In this document: positions 42,443 through 50,889 of the stretch, in pieces
Layout of the letters: each line of letters opens with the position of its first letter
Position numbering within the stretch: position 1 is the first letter of the stretch
Assembly: GCA_023408315.1 (NCBI GenBank)
Contig: JAEYKI010000015.1
Coordinates: forward strand, 131,591-195,590
DNA: 64,000 nucleotides
DNA from: Bacillota bacterium
Lineage (GTDB): Bacteria > Bacillota > Clostridia > Christensenellales > Christensenellaceae
Direction of reading: 5' to 3'
Position numbers and translations under genes: made by a program
Notes under the pieces: model-generated
What the model was told of the DNA's origin: nothing
What the model saw: the letters and a program-made list of their open reading frames with translations, nothing else
The model's database searches: none

Positions 42443-42733
42443 TTGGATTATACAAAAGATTTTGAAAAAAAAGCGGAGATTCTTAAAGCGCTGGCACACC
42501 CCGTGCGGCTGTGCATCGTAAACGGCCTATTGGAAAAAGAGAAGTGCAACGTGACGTATATGGAGAAATGCCTGGCGGTTTCCCAATCCGGAATTTCGCA
42601 GCATTTATCCAGGCTGAGGGCGGCGGGCATCATTATCAGCGAAAAAATAAAAAACGAGGTGTATTACCGCATCAAGGACGAAGAAACAAAACAACTTGTT
42701 TTATTGATATTGGGAGGATTAAAGCATGTCTAA
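42443..42733 (+). CDS. ArsR-family repressor, probable persulfide/sulfide sensor
   Basis: 96 residues of winged-helix ArsR type: LKALAHPVRLCIVNGLLEKEKCNV, MEKCLAVSQSGISQHLSRLRAAG (recognition helix), then the wing IISEKIKNEVYYRI. Three cysteines (24, 35, 43) lie around the first helices; the ELCVCDL metal motif of arsenic sensors is absent. Start codon TTG at 42443. The stop overlaps the next gene by 8 bp (ATGTCTAA). Linkage with a persulfide-handling enzyme suggests that Cys persulfidation is the signal (inference). Confidence 0.85.
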   Translation: MDYTKDFEKKAEILKALAHPVRLCIVNGLLEKEKCNVTYMEKCLAVSQSGISQHLSRLRAAGIIISEKIKNEVYYRIKDEETKQLVLLILGGLKHV

Positions 42734-45194
42734 AATATTGATTGTTGGAGGCGTGGCGGGCGGAGCCACGGCGGCGGCCAGGCTGCGCAGGCTCAGCGAG
42801 CAGGATGAGATTATTATGATCGAGAGAGACGAGGCCATTTCGTTTGCCAACTGCGGGCTGCCGTATTACATAGGGGGCGTGATTCCGGACAGAGACGATC
42901 TTTTTGTGCAGACCATACCCGGCATGTCCAGGCGGTTTAAGCTTGATATCCGCAACTTCAGCGAGGTGGTTGCCATTGATAAACACAAAAAATTTGTAAC
43001 CATCCACAAGCTGACGGAAGACAAAACATACCAGGAAACGTTTGACAAGCTGATTATATCAACCGGGGCAAAGCCGCTACGCCCGCCCATTGAAGGCATG
43101 AAGCAGGCGGAGAATGTGTTTGTGCTGCGCAACATACCGGATACGGACAATATCAAGGATTATATTACAAAAAACGATATCAAAACGGCAACGGTGATTG
43201 GCGGCGGGTTTATTGGCGTGGAGATGGCGGAAAACCTGGCAGAGACAGGAATTGCGGTGCACCTGATAGAAAAAATGCCGCAGGTGCTGGCTCCCCTGGA
43301 TTTTGAGATGGCGCAGATTGTACACAGCGAACTGAACCTGCACGGCATAGACCTTATATTGAACGACGGTCTGAAACGGTTTGAAGACGGCGGGCGGGCG
43401 GTTCTGCTGGAGAGCGGCAGGCGGATTGAAACGGACATGACCATATTGTCTATTGGCGTTGCACCCGAAAGCGCGATTGTAAAAAATGCCGGATTTGCCG
43501 TGAACGAGCGCGGCTTTGTGAAAACAGGCGATTCCTTTAACGTAATCGACGCGGCAAACGGGACAGAAAGCCCGGACATATACGCCATTGGAGACATGAT
43601 TGAGGTAGCGGATTTTGTGGACGGTTCAAAGACTTCCATACCGTTGGCGTGGCCCGCAAACCGCCAGGGCAGGCTGGTGGCCGACCATATCAACGGGATG
43701 AAAATTCCAAACAGTCGTATCCAGGGAACGGCCGTCGTTAAGGTGTTTGGGCTTACCGCCGCCATGACGGGCAGGAACGAAGCGTACCTGAAGGCGCATA
43801 ATATCCCCTATACCGCCGTGCACGCGCACAGGGCCAACCATGCGTCCTATTACCCGGATTCTTCCAACATTGCCCTAAAGCTGCTGTTTGACCAGAGTAC
43901 GGGCAAAATACTGGGCGCGCAGGCTGTGGGCCGGGCGGGCACGGAAAAAAGGATAGACGTGATTGCTACTGCCATGAAGCTTGGGGGCACGGTGGCAGAC
44001 CTGGCGGACCTGGAGCTCTGCTACGCGCCGCCGTATTCATCGGCAAAAGACCCGGTAAACATTCTGGGGTATATTGCAAGCAATGTGTCCCAGGGCGCAT
44101 ATAAAGTGACCCACTGGTACGAGATAGACGATATTTTAAAAAAGGGCGGCTATCTGTTGGATGTCCGCACCCCTGTGGAATTTGCGAACGGGCATATTCC
44201 GGGCGCGGTGAACATAGAAGTGGACGCGCTGCGCGGCCGCCTGGGTGAGATTGATGTATCCAAGGATACGCCCATATATGTAAACTGCCAGGTGGGCTTG
44301 CGCGCATACATTGCCATTAAGATACTCAAAGGAAACGGATATACAAACCTGTATAATCTTTCGGGCGGTTACAGTACATATAAATCGGGCCATTATACAA
44401 TCAATAATCCAAAAACGATCCATAAGCCGGAGGTGGACGATATGCAGAAACTGATTAAAGACACGGATGAAAAAGTGGTGGACGTATGCGGGCTGCAGTG
44501 CCCGGGGCCGATTATGGCCATGTATCAGGCCGTTTCGGCTGCCAATGTGGGCGACAAGGTGAAGATTATCTCCACCGAATCCGGGTTTGCAAACGATGTG
44601 GAAAACTGGGCTAAAAGCAACGGCCATACGCTTGTATCCCTGACGGCGGAGGGCGAAAAATACGTTGCCGTTGTGGAAAAAGGCAAGGAGAATTCGCCAA
44701 ACGAATGCCTGACAGGCGCCCACCAGAAGAACGCGACCATGGTGGTCTTCAGCGGCGAGATGGATAAGGTGCTGGCCTCCATGATCATCGCGCAGGGCGC
44801 GGTTGCCCAGGGAAAGAACGTCACCGTATTCTTTACCTTCTGGGGCCTGAATGCCCTGCGGAAGGACGGCAAGGTAAAGGTGGGCAAAGACTTTACGGAG
44901 AAAATGTTTGGCTCCATGATGCCCAGGGGCGCGGATAAGCTGCCGCTTTCCAACATGAACATGTTGGGGATGGGCCGTAAGATGATCAAAGACATCATGA
45001 AGAAAAAGAATGTGGAGAGCCTGCCGGAGATGATGAAACATGTGCAGGAACTGGGCGTTAAGTTCATCGCGTGCACCATGAGCATGGACCTGATGGGCAT
45101 TAAAAAGGAAGAGCTGATCGGCGGTATAGAATACGCGGGGGTTGCAAGCTACATAGCGGCAAACGAGAACGCGGGCACCACGCTGTTTATCTGA
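42726..45194 (+). CDS. CoA-disulfide/persulfide reductase fused to rhodanese, TusA and DsrE2 domains
   Basis: 822 residues, four domains. 1-455: FAD/NAD(P)H disulfide reductase with KILIVGGVAGGATAAARLRR, redox Cys43 in SFANCGLPYYIGG and TVIGGGFIGVEMAENL, the CoADR/Npsr type. About 465-555: rhodanese with LLDVRTPVEFANGHIPGAVN and catalytic Cys519 in YVNCQVGLRAY. About 575-645: TusA with VCGLQCPGPIMAM. About 668-822: DsrE2-like domain with MVVFSGEMDKVLASMIIAQGA and Cys in KFIACTMSMDLMGI. The enzyme probably reduces CoA or protein persulfides and relays sulfane sulfur between its own domains. It is co-translated with the ArsR repressor. Confidence 0.94.
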   Translation: MSKILIVGGVAGGATAAARLRRLSEQDEIIMIERDEAISFANCGLPYYIGGVIPDRDDLFVQTIPGMSRRFKLDIRNFSEVVAIDKHKKFVTIHKLTEDKTYQETFDKLIISTGAKPLRPPIEGMKQAENVFVLRNIPDTDNIKDYITKNDIKTATVIGGGFIGVEMAENLAETGIAVHLIEKMPQVLAPLDFEMAQIVHSELNLHGIDLILNDGLKRFEDGGRAVLLESGRRIETDMTILSIGVAPESAIVKNAGFAVNERGFVKTGDSFNVIDAANGTESPDIYAIGDMIEVADFVDGSKTSIPLAWPANRQGRLVADHINGMKIPNSRIQGTAVVKVFGLTAAMTGRNEAYLKAHNIPYTAVHAHRANHASYYPDSSNIALKLLFDQSTGKILGAQAVGRAGTEKRIDVIATAMKLGGTVADLADLELCYAPPYSSAKDPVNILGYIASNVSQGAYKVTHWYEIDDILKKGGYLLDVRTPVEFANGHIPGAVNIEVDALRGRLGEIDVSKDTPIYVNCQVGLRAYIAIKILKGNGYTNLYNLSGGYSTYKSGHYTINNPKTIHKPEVDDMQKLIKDTDEKVVDVCGLQCPGPIMAMYQAVSAANVGDKVKIISTESGFANDVENWAKSNGHTLVSLTAEGEKYVAVVEKGKENSPNECLTGAHQKNATMVVFSGEMDKVLASMIIAQGAVAQGKNVTVFFTFWGLNALRKDGKVKVGKDFTEKMFGSMMPRGADKLPLSNMNMLGMGRKMIKDIMKKKNVESLPEMMKHVQELGVKFIACTMSMDLMGIKKEELIGGIEYAGVASYIAANENAGTTLFI

Positions 45195-45260
45195 TCCGTT
45201 TTTTGGGCGCTCCTGGCTTTAACCCAAAACAAATTTTGGGGGAGGCAGTTCCCTCTGAGT

Positions 45261-45298
45261 AAGCATCCCGGTGCTGTTTCGCCGGGATGCTTATTATT
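45261..45298 (+). terminator. Terminator of the ArsR-reductase operon
   Basis: Perfect 11-bp stem AAGCATCCCGG / CCGGGATGCTT, followed by ATTATTCC, 66 bp after the reductase stop. The next 200 bp to the ABC importer are AT-rich leader without a gene. Confidence 0.75.
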
Positions 45299-45511
45299 CC
45301 TATGAAATTTTTAGTCTGTATTTCCCTCAAATATGATTGGAATTTAACTTAAAAACGCTGCAAAATGCATAATTTTTCTATTTAGCCCTCCAAATAGTTC
45401 TTGACGGATAGGGTTTATAATGCGACAATATTAATAAATTTTATTGCTTTATTTAATGTGCTATCACAGCAAATTTTTGTGAATCCATTATAGTTCGAGG
45501 AGGAAATAATT

Positions 45512-46333
45512 TTGAAAAGGTTTACTGTTATTGTTTTGGTGTGCGTAATGATGTTGTCCGTCTTTGCGTTCACAGGATGCTCGGGCGCAGGCGGGGAGTT
45601 CAAAGTCGGCCTGGAATGCAACTATGCTCCCTTTAACTGGACGCAGGCCCAATCCAGCGACCTGACTGTTCCGATCAGCAGCGGCGGCGGATTTGCGGAC
45701 GGTTACGACATACAGATTGCCAAAAAGATTGCGGACGGTCTTGGCAAAAAACTCGTTATTGTTAAAACCGAATGGGACGGCCTGATTCCGGCGTTGCAGT
45801 CCAGCAAGATAGACGCCATTATCGCGGGCATGTCTCCCACTTCCGAGCGCAAGGAGACCATTGATTTCTCCGATGCGTACTATACATCCGAACTGGTGAT
45901 TGTGGTGCAGAAAGACGGCAAATTTGCCGCCGCAAAATCACTTGCGGACTTTAGCGGAGCAAAAATTACAGGCCAGCTGGATACGTTCCATTACAGCGTG
46001 ATCGACCAGATTGAAGGCGTATCCAAGCAGGCGGCCATGGAAACATTCCCGGCCATGATTGTGGCGCTCAATGCAAACAAGATAGACGGCTATATTTCCG
46101 AACTTCCGGGCGCGGTTTCGGCTGTTGCGGCCAACCCCAACCTGGCTTTTGTGAAATTTGCGGAAGGTTCCGGCTTTAAAACGGATCCGGAAGACGTGCA
46201 GATTGCCGTTGGCCTTCGCAAGGGCGATGCAGACAAAGACAAGATCAACGAGATCTTAAAGGGCATAGACGGGGCTACCCGTGAAAAAATGATGGAAGAT
46301 GCGGTTGCGCGCCAGCCGGTTTCCGGATCTTAA
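45512..46333 (+). CDS. Amino-acid ABC transporter substrate-binding lipoprotein
   Basis: 273 residues from a TTG start with GAGGAGG ten bases upstream. Signal peptide with lipobox VFAFTGC, so Cys22 or so becomes lipidated. The mature part is a family-3 (SBP_bac_3) binding protein: FKVGLECNYAPFNWTQ, GYDIQIAKKIADGLGK, IIAGMSPTSERKETIDFSDAYYTSELVIVV. It captures a polar amino acid outside the membrane. Gene order binding protein, permease, ATPase is that of the His/Gln/Arg/cystine importers; the exact ligand is unknown. Confidence 0.95.
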   Translation: MKRFTVIVLVCVMMLSVFAFTGCSGAGGEFKVGLECNYAPFNWTQAQSSDLTVPISSGGGFADGYDIQIAKKIADGLGKKLVIVKTEWDGLIPALQSSKIDAIIAGMSPTSERKETIDFSDAYYTSELVIVVQKDGKFAAAKSLADFSGAKITGQLDTFHYSVIDQIEGVSKQAAMETFPAMIVALNANKIDGYISELPGAVSAVAANPNLAFVKFAEGSGFKTDPEDVQIAVGLRKGDADKDKINEILKGIDGATREKMMEDAVARQPVSGS

Positions 46334-46358
46334 TAGCTTAGTTTAGGAGTGTGCGTCA

Positions 46359-47123
46359 ATGCCTACTGATTCTTTTGGCTGGATAGGGTTTCTGATCCAG
46401 GAATACGGTTCCATGTTTTTGCAGGGAACCGGTACAACTATGCTGGTTGCAATCATCGGTACAATAGCGGGATTTGGAATAGGCCTGATAGTTGCGATTG
46501 TACGGACGATTCCCATAGAACCCAAGGACTCCGCGGTAAAAAAGGTATTGATGAAGATTTTGCGGGGTATTCTGATTGCCTATATCGAGATATTCCGCGG
46601 CACTCCCATGATGGTGCAGGCTGTGGTCATCTATTACGGTTCTGCCATATTGGTCGGCCTGGATATGACTCCGCTGGTGGCGGCGCTGTTTATCATCTCC
46701 ATCAACACGGGCGCTTATCTGTCGGAAGTGGTGCGCGGCGGCATCATATCGGTGGATAAAGGGCAGACTGAAGCCGCCCATTCCATCGGCATGACGCACT
46801 GGCAGACAATGACAACAATTATTCTGCCGCAGGCCATCCGCAACATTATGCCTGCCATTGGAAACGAATTTGTAATCAATATTAAGGACAGCTCTGTGCT
46901 GAGCGTGATCTCCGTATCCGAATTGTTCTTTATGACAAAATCCGCGGCGGGCACGTATTACAGGTTCTTTGAATCGTTCGCCATAGCGTGCGCGATTTAC
47001 TTTGTTCTAACGTTCACCACCACCCGGATATTGCTGTATCTGGAAAAGAAGATGGACGGGCCCTCTAACTACGAATTGTATACGGGCCAGGAACAACCGA
47101 AGGAGGACCTGGGCAATGGCTGA
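46359..47123 (+). CDS. Amino-acid ABC transporter permease (HisM/GlnP type)
   Basis: 254 residues, five to six helices. The conserved EAA loop reads GQTEAAHSIGMTHWQTMTTIILPQAIRNIMPAIGNEF, and IEIFRGTPMMVQAVVIYYG is the usual proximal motif of this family. ATG is preceded by TTAGGAGTG, 25 bp after the binding-protein gene, and the stop overlaps the ATPase start by 8 bp. It would act as a homodimer in the membrane. Confidence 0.95.
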   Translation: MPTDSFGWIGFLIQEYGSMFLQGTGTTMLVAIIGTIAGFGIGLIVAIVRTIPIEPKDSAVKKVLMKILRGILIAYIEIFRGTPMMVQAVVIYYGSAILVGLDMTPLVAALFIISINTGAYLSEVVRGGIISVDKGQTEAAHSIGMTHWQTMTTIILPQAIRNIMPAIGNEFVINIKDSSVLSVISVSELFFMTKSAAGTYYRFFESFAIACAIYFVLTFTTTRILLYLEKKMDGPSNYELYTGQEQPKEDLGNG

Positions 47124-47856
47124 AAATGTAATAGAGATTAAACACCTTGAGAAATTTTTCGACAAAAATGAAGTATTAAAGGACATCGATTTTTCTGTGA
47201 GCCGCGGTGAAGTGGTCTGTGTCATAGGCGCTTCCGGCTCCGGAAAGTCCACACTTTTAAGGTGCATCAACCTGTTGGAGACGCCAACCAGCGGAGAAAT
47301 TCTGTTCCACGGGCGCAACATACAGGATGGCAGCGTGCCTCTCTCCAGCTACCGGGCCAAAGTGGGCATGGTGTTCCAGCAGTTCAACCTGTTCAACAAT
47401 TTAAACGTGCTGGAAAACTGTGTGGTAGGCCAGATGAAGGTGCTGGGGCGGGACCGGAAACATGCGGAGCAAAACGCAAAGGATTACCTCAAAAAAGTGG
47501 GCATGCTGCAGTTTATCAACGCAAAGCCTGCGCAGATATCCGGCGGGCAGAAGCAGCGCGTGGCAATTGCCAGAGCTCTTGCAATGGAGCCGGAGGTACT
47601 GCTGTTTGACGAACCTACTTCTGCTCTTGACCCCGAAATGGTGGGCGAGGTGCTGCAGGTTATGAAGGACCTTGCAAGTTCCGGGCTTACCATGCTGGTG
47701 GTTACGCACGAAATGGCGTTTGCGCGCGATGTGGCGCACAGGGTTGTATTTATGGACAAAGGCGTCATAGTTGAGGATTCTCCGCCGCAGGAGATGTTCG
47801 ACCAACCCAAAAGCGAGCGCACCCGTGAGTTTCTGGCAAGAGTACTTGGAAAATAA
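47116..47856 (+). CDS. Amino-acid ABC transporter ATP-binding protein (GlnQ/HisP type)
   Basis: 246 residues. Walker A GASGSGKST, Q-loop VFQQFNLF, signature ISGGQKQRVAIARAL, Walker B VLLFDEPTSALD and the H-loop VVTHEM are complete, in the compact GlnQ form without extra domains. It starts inside the end of the permease gene and powers the amino-acid importer. A terminator follows. Confidence 0.96.
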   Translation: MAENVIEIKHLEKFFDKNEVLKDIDFSVSRGEVVCVIGASGSGKSTLLRCINLLETPTSGEILFHGRNIQDGSVPLSSYRAKVGMVFQQFNLFNNLNVLENCVVGQMKVLGRDRKHAEQNAKDYLKKVGMLQFINAKPAQISGGQKQRVAIARALAMEPEVLLFDEPTSALDPEMVGEVLQVMKDLASSGLTMLVVTHEMAFARDVAHRVVFMDKGVIVEDSPPQEMFDQPKSERTREFLARVLGK

Positions 47857-47864
47857 ACCTGAGG

Positions 47865-47895
47865 GCCTGTTTCCGAATGGAGGCAGGCTTTTTTT
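47865..47895 (+). terminator. Terminator of the amino-acid importer operon
   Basis: GCCTG(TTT)CC-GAAT-GG(AGG)CAGGC stem with one small internal loop, followed by seven T. Confidence 0.75.
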
Positions 47896-47981
47896 ATTGC
47901 TCTTAGCATTTTTACGTATTATGATAATACTAAGCCAATAAAGCGGCAGCTCATCATTTGGCAATGAAGGAAGTGTATAAT

Positions 47982-48755
47982 ATGGATTTAAAGGGAAAGC
48001 GGATTGTTGTTACCGGGGCATCTTCAGGGATAGGCCAGGCGTTTGCCCGGCGGCTTGCAAAGGCGGGCGCGCGGGTTGTGGGCGTAGCGCGCAATCCGCA
48101 GTATATTACGGAGGCGCTGGGGGATTTGGGCGTGCAGGCAATTGGCTGCGATGTTTCCGAACCTGCCCAGGTGGATGAGATGCTTAAAAAGGCCGAGGAA
48201 ATGCTTGGAGGAATAGACGTGTTTGTTGCCAATGCGGGGTTTGCTTATTATGGCGTTATTGGCCCGCCGGACTGGGATAAGAACGAGCGGATATTCAAAA
48301 CAAATGTGCTTTCCCCCATCTATACGCTGCAAAAGCTGGCGCAGGGGAGGCAGGAAAAGCTTACCTTTATGCTTACCATATCCGCGCTTGGCAAAATGGT
48401 GCTGCCGGGCTTTGCGCTTTATAACGCGACCAAGTTTGCAATGGACGGGTTTGTGCGCACCTACCGTATGGAAAAACCCAGGAATATAAAAATTATGCCG
48501 GTGTATCCAATTGGCACGCTTAAAACCCGGTTTTTTAAAAAAGCGGACTGCGCGCCCGTGCCCGTTCCCCCGCAACCCGTTGGCGTTGTGGCCTGGTGCA
48601 TGGAAATGGGCCTGCGCGTGGGCGCCAGGTCCGTTTATACGTCCATTGTATTTTTGGTGCGCTGCCTGCTGGTGCGCGTGCTGCCGGTGGATCTGATTTC
48701 ACAGGCGATTGAGAGAATTCGTTTTTCCATCTGGAGAAAACAACATCAGCAATGA
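47982..48755 (+). CDS. Short-chain dehydrogenase/reductase
   Basis: 257 residues. NAD(P) motif VVTGASSGIGQAF, VFVANAGFAYYG (NAG motif), active-site Ser in TISALGKM and Tyr-Lys in YNATK. The C-terminus is longer and more hydrophobic than usual (VFLVRCLLVRVLPVDL), suggesting membrane association as in retinol- or sphinganine-type SDRs. Start ATG 47982 has GAAGGAAG upstream. Overlaps the ribosome site of the next reductase gene, so the two are an operon. Substrate unknown. Confidence 0.88.
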   Translation: MDLKGKRIVVTGASSGIGQAFARRLAKAGARVVGVARNPQYITEALGDLGVQAIGCDVSEPAQVDEMLKKAEEMLGGIDVFVANAGFAYYGVIGPPDWDKNERIFKTNVLSPIYTLQKLAQGRQEKLTFMLTISALGKMVLPGFALYNATKFAMDGFVRTYRMEKPRNIKIMPVYPIGTLKTRFFKKADCAPVPVPPQPVGVVAWCMEMGLRVGARSVYTSIVFLVRCLLVRVLPVDLISQAIERIRFSIWRKQHQQ

Positions 48756-48766
48756 AGGAGACAACC

Positions 48767-49606
48767 ATGACGAAAATATTGCAGGAAACAGTAACGCTGG
48801 CAAACGGAATATCTATGCCCATAGTAGGGCTGGGGCTGTATAAATCCGCCCCGGAGCAGGGCGAGGCCTATAATGCCGTGCGCTGTGCGCTGGACATAGG
48901 ATACAGGCATATTGACACGGCCACGTTTTACCGCAACGAGGGCGAAGTGGGCCGCGCGCTTCTTGATTCGGGCGTTTCCAGGGAAGAAGTGTTTGTAACC
49001 ACCAAGCTGTGGCCGGGCGACTTTGGCCGCGCACAGGCAGCGTTTGAGGACAGCCTGAAGCGGCTGGGAGGGGAGTACATAGACGCGTATTTGTTCCACT
49101 GGCCGGGAGCGGACGCGGACCTGCGGTATCGAGCGTGGGAAATGATGCTGGCCGAGCAGCAGAAGGGCAGGATTCGCTGTGCCGCAGTTTCCAACTTTTT
49201 GCCTCATCATATAGAAGATTTGATTAAACGCTTTGACGTGATTCCACCGGTGAACCAGATAGAACTGCATCCCTGGCGGCAGCAGCGGGAAAACGCGGCG
49301 TATTGCCGGGAGAAAGGAATACAGGTCGTATCCTGGGGGCCTATTTTCCACGGACATCTGGCGGAGGAGCCGCTGATGGAAGAAATTGCAAAAAAATACG
49401 GCGTTTCTCCCGCGCGGGCCACTTTGCGATGGCATTTGCAGAAAGGGTATGGGATTATTCCAAAATCTGTGCACGGAGAACGGATAGCGGACAACGCAAG
49501 GCTGGACAATTTTGCGCTTGACAGCGAAGATATGCGGCGGATTGACGCGCTGGACGGTAAAAAGCGGTTTGCGCTGAATGAGGATACGTTTAACGGGGAG
49601 TTATGA
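48767..49606 (+). CDS. Aldo/keto reductase (AKR5-like)
   Basis: 279 residues, single TIM barrel. Catalytic tetrad: Asp in GYRHIDTATFYRNEGEVG, Tyr of the same segment, Lys in VFVTTKLWPGDFG and His in LFHWPGAD. NADPH site near IPKSVHGERIADNARLDNFAL. Typical of 2,5-diketogluconate-reductase/glyoxal-reductase-like AKRs that reduce small aldehydes. ATG 48767 has GGAG seven bases upstream; an ATG at 48752 contains that site. Co-transcribed with the SDR gene. Confidence 0.92.
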   Translation: MTKILQETVTLANGISMPIVGLGLYKSAPEQGEAYNAVRCALDIGYRHIDTATFYRNEGEVGRALLDSGVSREEVFVTTKLWPGDFGRAQAAFEDSLKRLGGEYIDAYLFHWPGADADLRYRAWEMMLAEQQKGRIRCAAVSNFLPHHIEDLIKRFDVIPPVNQIELHPWRQQRENAAYCREKGIQVVSWGPIFHGHLAEEPLMEEIAKKYGVSPARATLRWHLQKGYGIIPKSVHGERIADNARLDNFALDSEDMRRIDALDGKKRFALNEDTFNGEL

Positions 49607-49671
49607 AACTGCACCTGTATAAATGTTCTGCGTGCATGAAATACTGAATACAGGAAAGCAGGGCGGATTTT

Positions 49672-50877
49672 ATGATAGAGTTTATACAGAATACTTTTAA
49701 CGAACACGGAACACCCACTACGGCTACATATCTGATACTGGTAGCGGCGGGTGTGATTTTATGCGCCGTGGTGATATTAATTGTAAATAAGATTGTTCTG
49801 CCGCTTTTAACCCGGTTTCTCAGCAGATTCAAGTGGGCAGGGATTATGCTGCGGCGGAAGGTTTTCCACAGAATGGCGTATGCGTTCCCGGCAGCCGTGA
49901 TCTACGCGCTGGCCGGGCAGTTTCCCGGATATGAAGAGCTGTTGCACAAAGCGGCTTCTGTTTATTTGATCATTGCGCTTCTGTTTGTGCTGGACGCTAT
50001 TTTAAACGCAATTCAGGATTTCTATGGGTCTTTGGACATCCATAAAACAAAGCCCATCAAAGGGCTGATACAGGTACTTAAAATTGTTGTAATATTGCTT
50101 GGCGCTGTTGCGGTTATTGCGGCGATCACCAGCCAGGATCCGTCAATTTTGCTGGCCGGGATTGGCGCTTGGTCGGCTGTGTTGTTGCTGATATTCAAGG
50201 ATTCGCTCCTTGGGCTGGTGGCGGGCATACAGCTTGCGGCGGACGACATGGTGCGAATAGGCGACTGGATCACCATGGATAAATATAACGCGGACGGGGA
50301 TGTGGTGGACATTACGCTAAACACCGTTAAGGTGGAGAATTTTGACCATACCATTACCACTATTCCGGCGTACGCGCTCATCTCCGATTCGTTTGTAAAC
50401 TGGCGGAATGTGCAGGATATCCGGGCGCGCAGGATCAAGCGTTCCATTAATATAGACATGGCCAGCGTTTCGTTTTGCACGGAGGAGATGCTCTCCGGAT
50501 TGCGGAATATCCGGCTGCTTGCGGACGACCTGGACGCAAAGATGCAGGAGATTGCCGTGCATAATCAAAGCCTGGGAGCGGATACGGCAGACCCGGCAAA
50601 CGGCCGCGGGCTCACCAATCTGGGGCTGTTCCGCATGTTTTTGATGAATTACATTCAAAACAACCCCAAAATTCGCCAGGATATGAGCCGGATTGTGCGG
50701 CAGCTTGCGCCCACGGAGACCGGCATCCCCCTGGAAATATACGCGTTTATGGATGAAAATGACTGGGCCGCGTTTGAAAGCATGCAGGCCGATTTGTTTG
50801 ACTATATTATTTCCGTTGCGCCCCGCTTTGGCCTGCGTATATTCCAGAGCCCGGCGGGCTCTGATTTCAGGCGTTAA
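49672..50877 (+). CDS. MscS-family mechanosensitive channel (YbdG/MscM-like)
   Basis: 401 residues: four or five membrane helices (about 20-200), the pore-lining helix region GIGAWSAVLLLIFKDSLLGLVAGIQLA, and the MscS beta domain beginning DDMVRIGDWI. The cytoplasmic part is extended (YNADGDVVDITLNTVKVENFDHTITTIP, then a long helical insert with DPANGRGLTNLGLFRMF), as in the YbdG group, larger than simple MscS. It opens under membrane tension to release osmolytes. ATG after a GGGCGGAT-type site, 65 bp after the reductase. Confidence 0.92.
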   Translation: MIEFIQNTFNEHGTPTTATYLILVAAGVILCAVVILIVNKIVLPLLTRFLSRFKWAGIMLRRKVFHRMAYAFPAAVIYALAGQFPGYEELLHKAASVYLIIALLFVLDAILNAIQDFYGSLDIHKTKPIKGLIQVLKIVVILLGAVAVIAAITSQDPSILLAGIGAWSAVLLLIFKDSLLGLVAGIQLAADDMVRIGDWITMDKYNADGDVVDITLNTVKVENFDHTITTIPAYALISDSFVNWRNVQDIRARRIKRSINIDMASVSFCTEEMLSGLRNIRLLADDLDAKMQEIAVHNQSLGADTADPANGRGLTNLGLFRMFLMNYIQNNPKIRQDMSRIVRQLAPTETGIPLEIYAFMDENDWAAFESMQADLFDYIISVAPRFGLRIFQSPAGSDFRR

Positions 50878-50889
50878 TAAATCATAGAA

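Noticed and set aside
44136..45041. 301-codon minus-strand frame inside the CoA-disulfide reductase fusion
   Set aside because: Antisense of a well-supported gene; His-rich composition and no motif.
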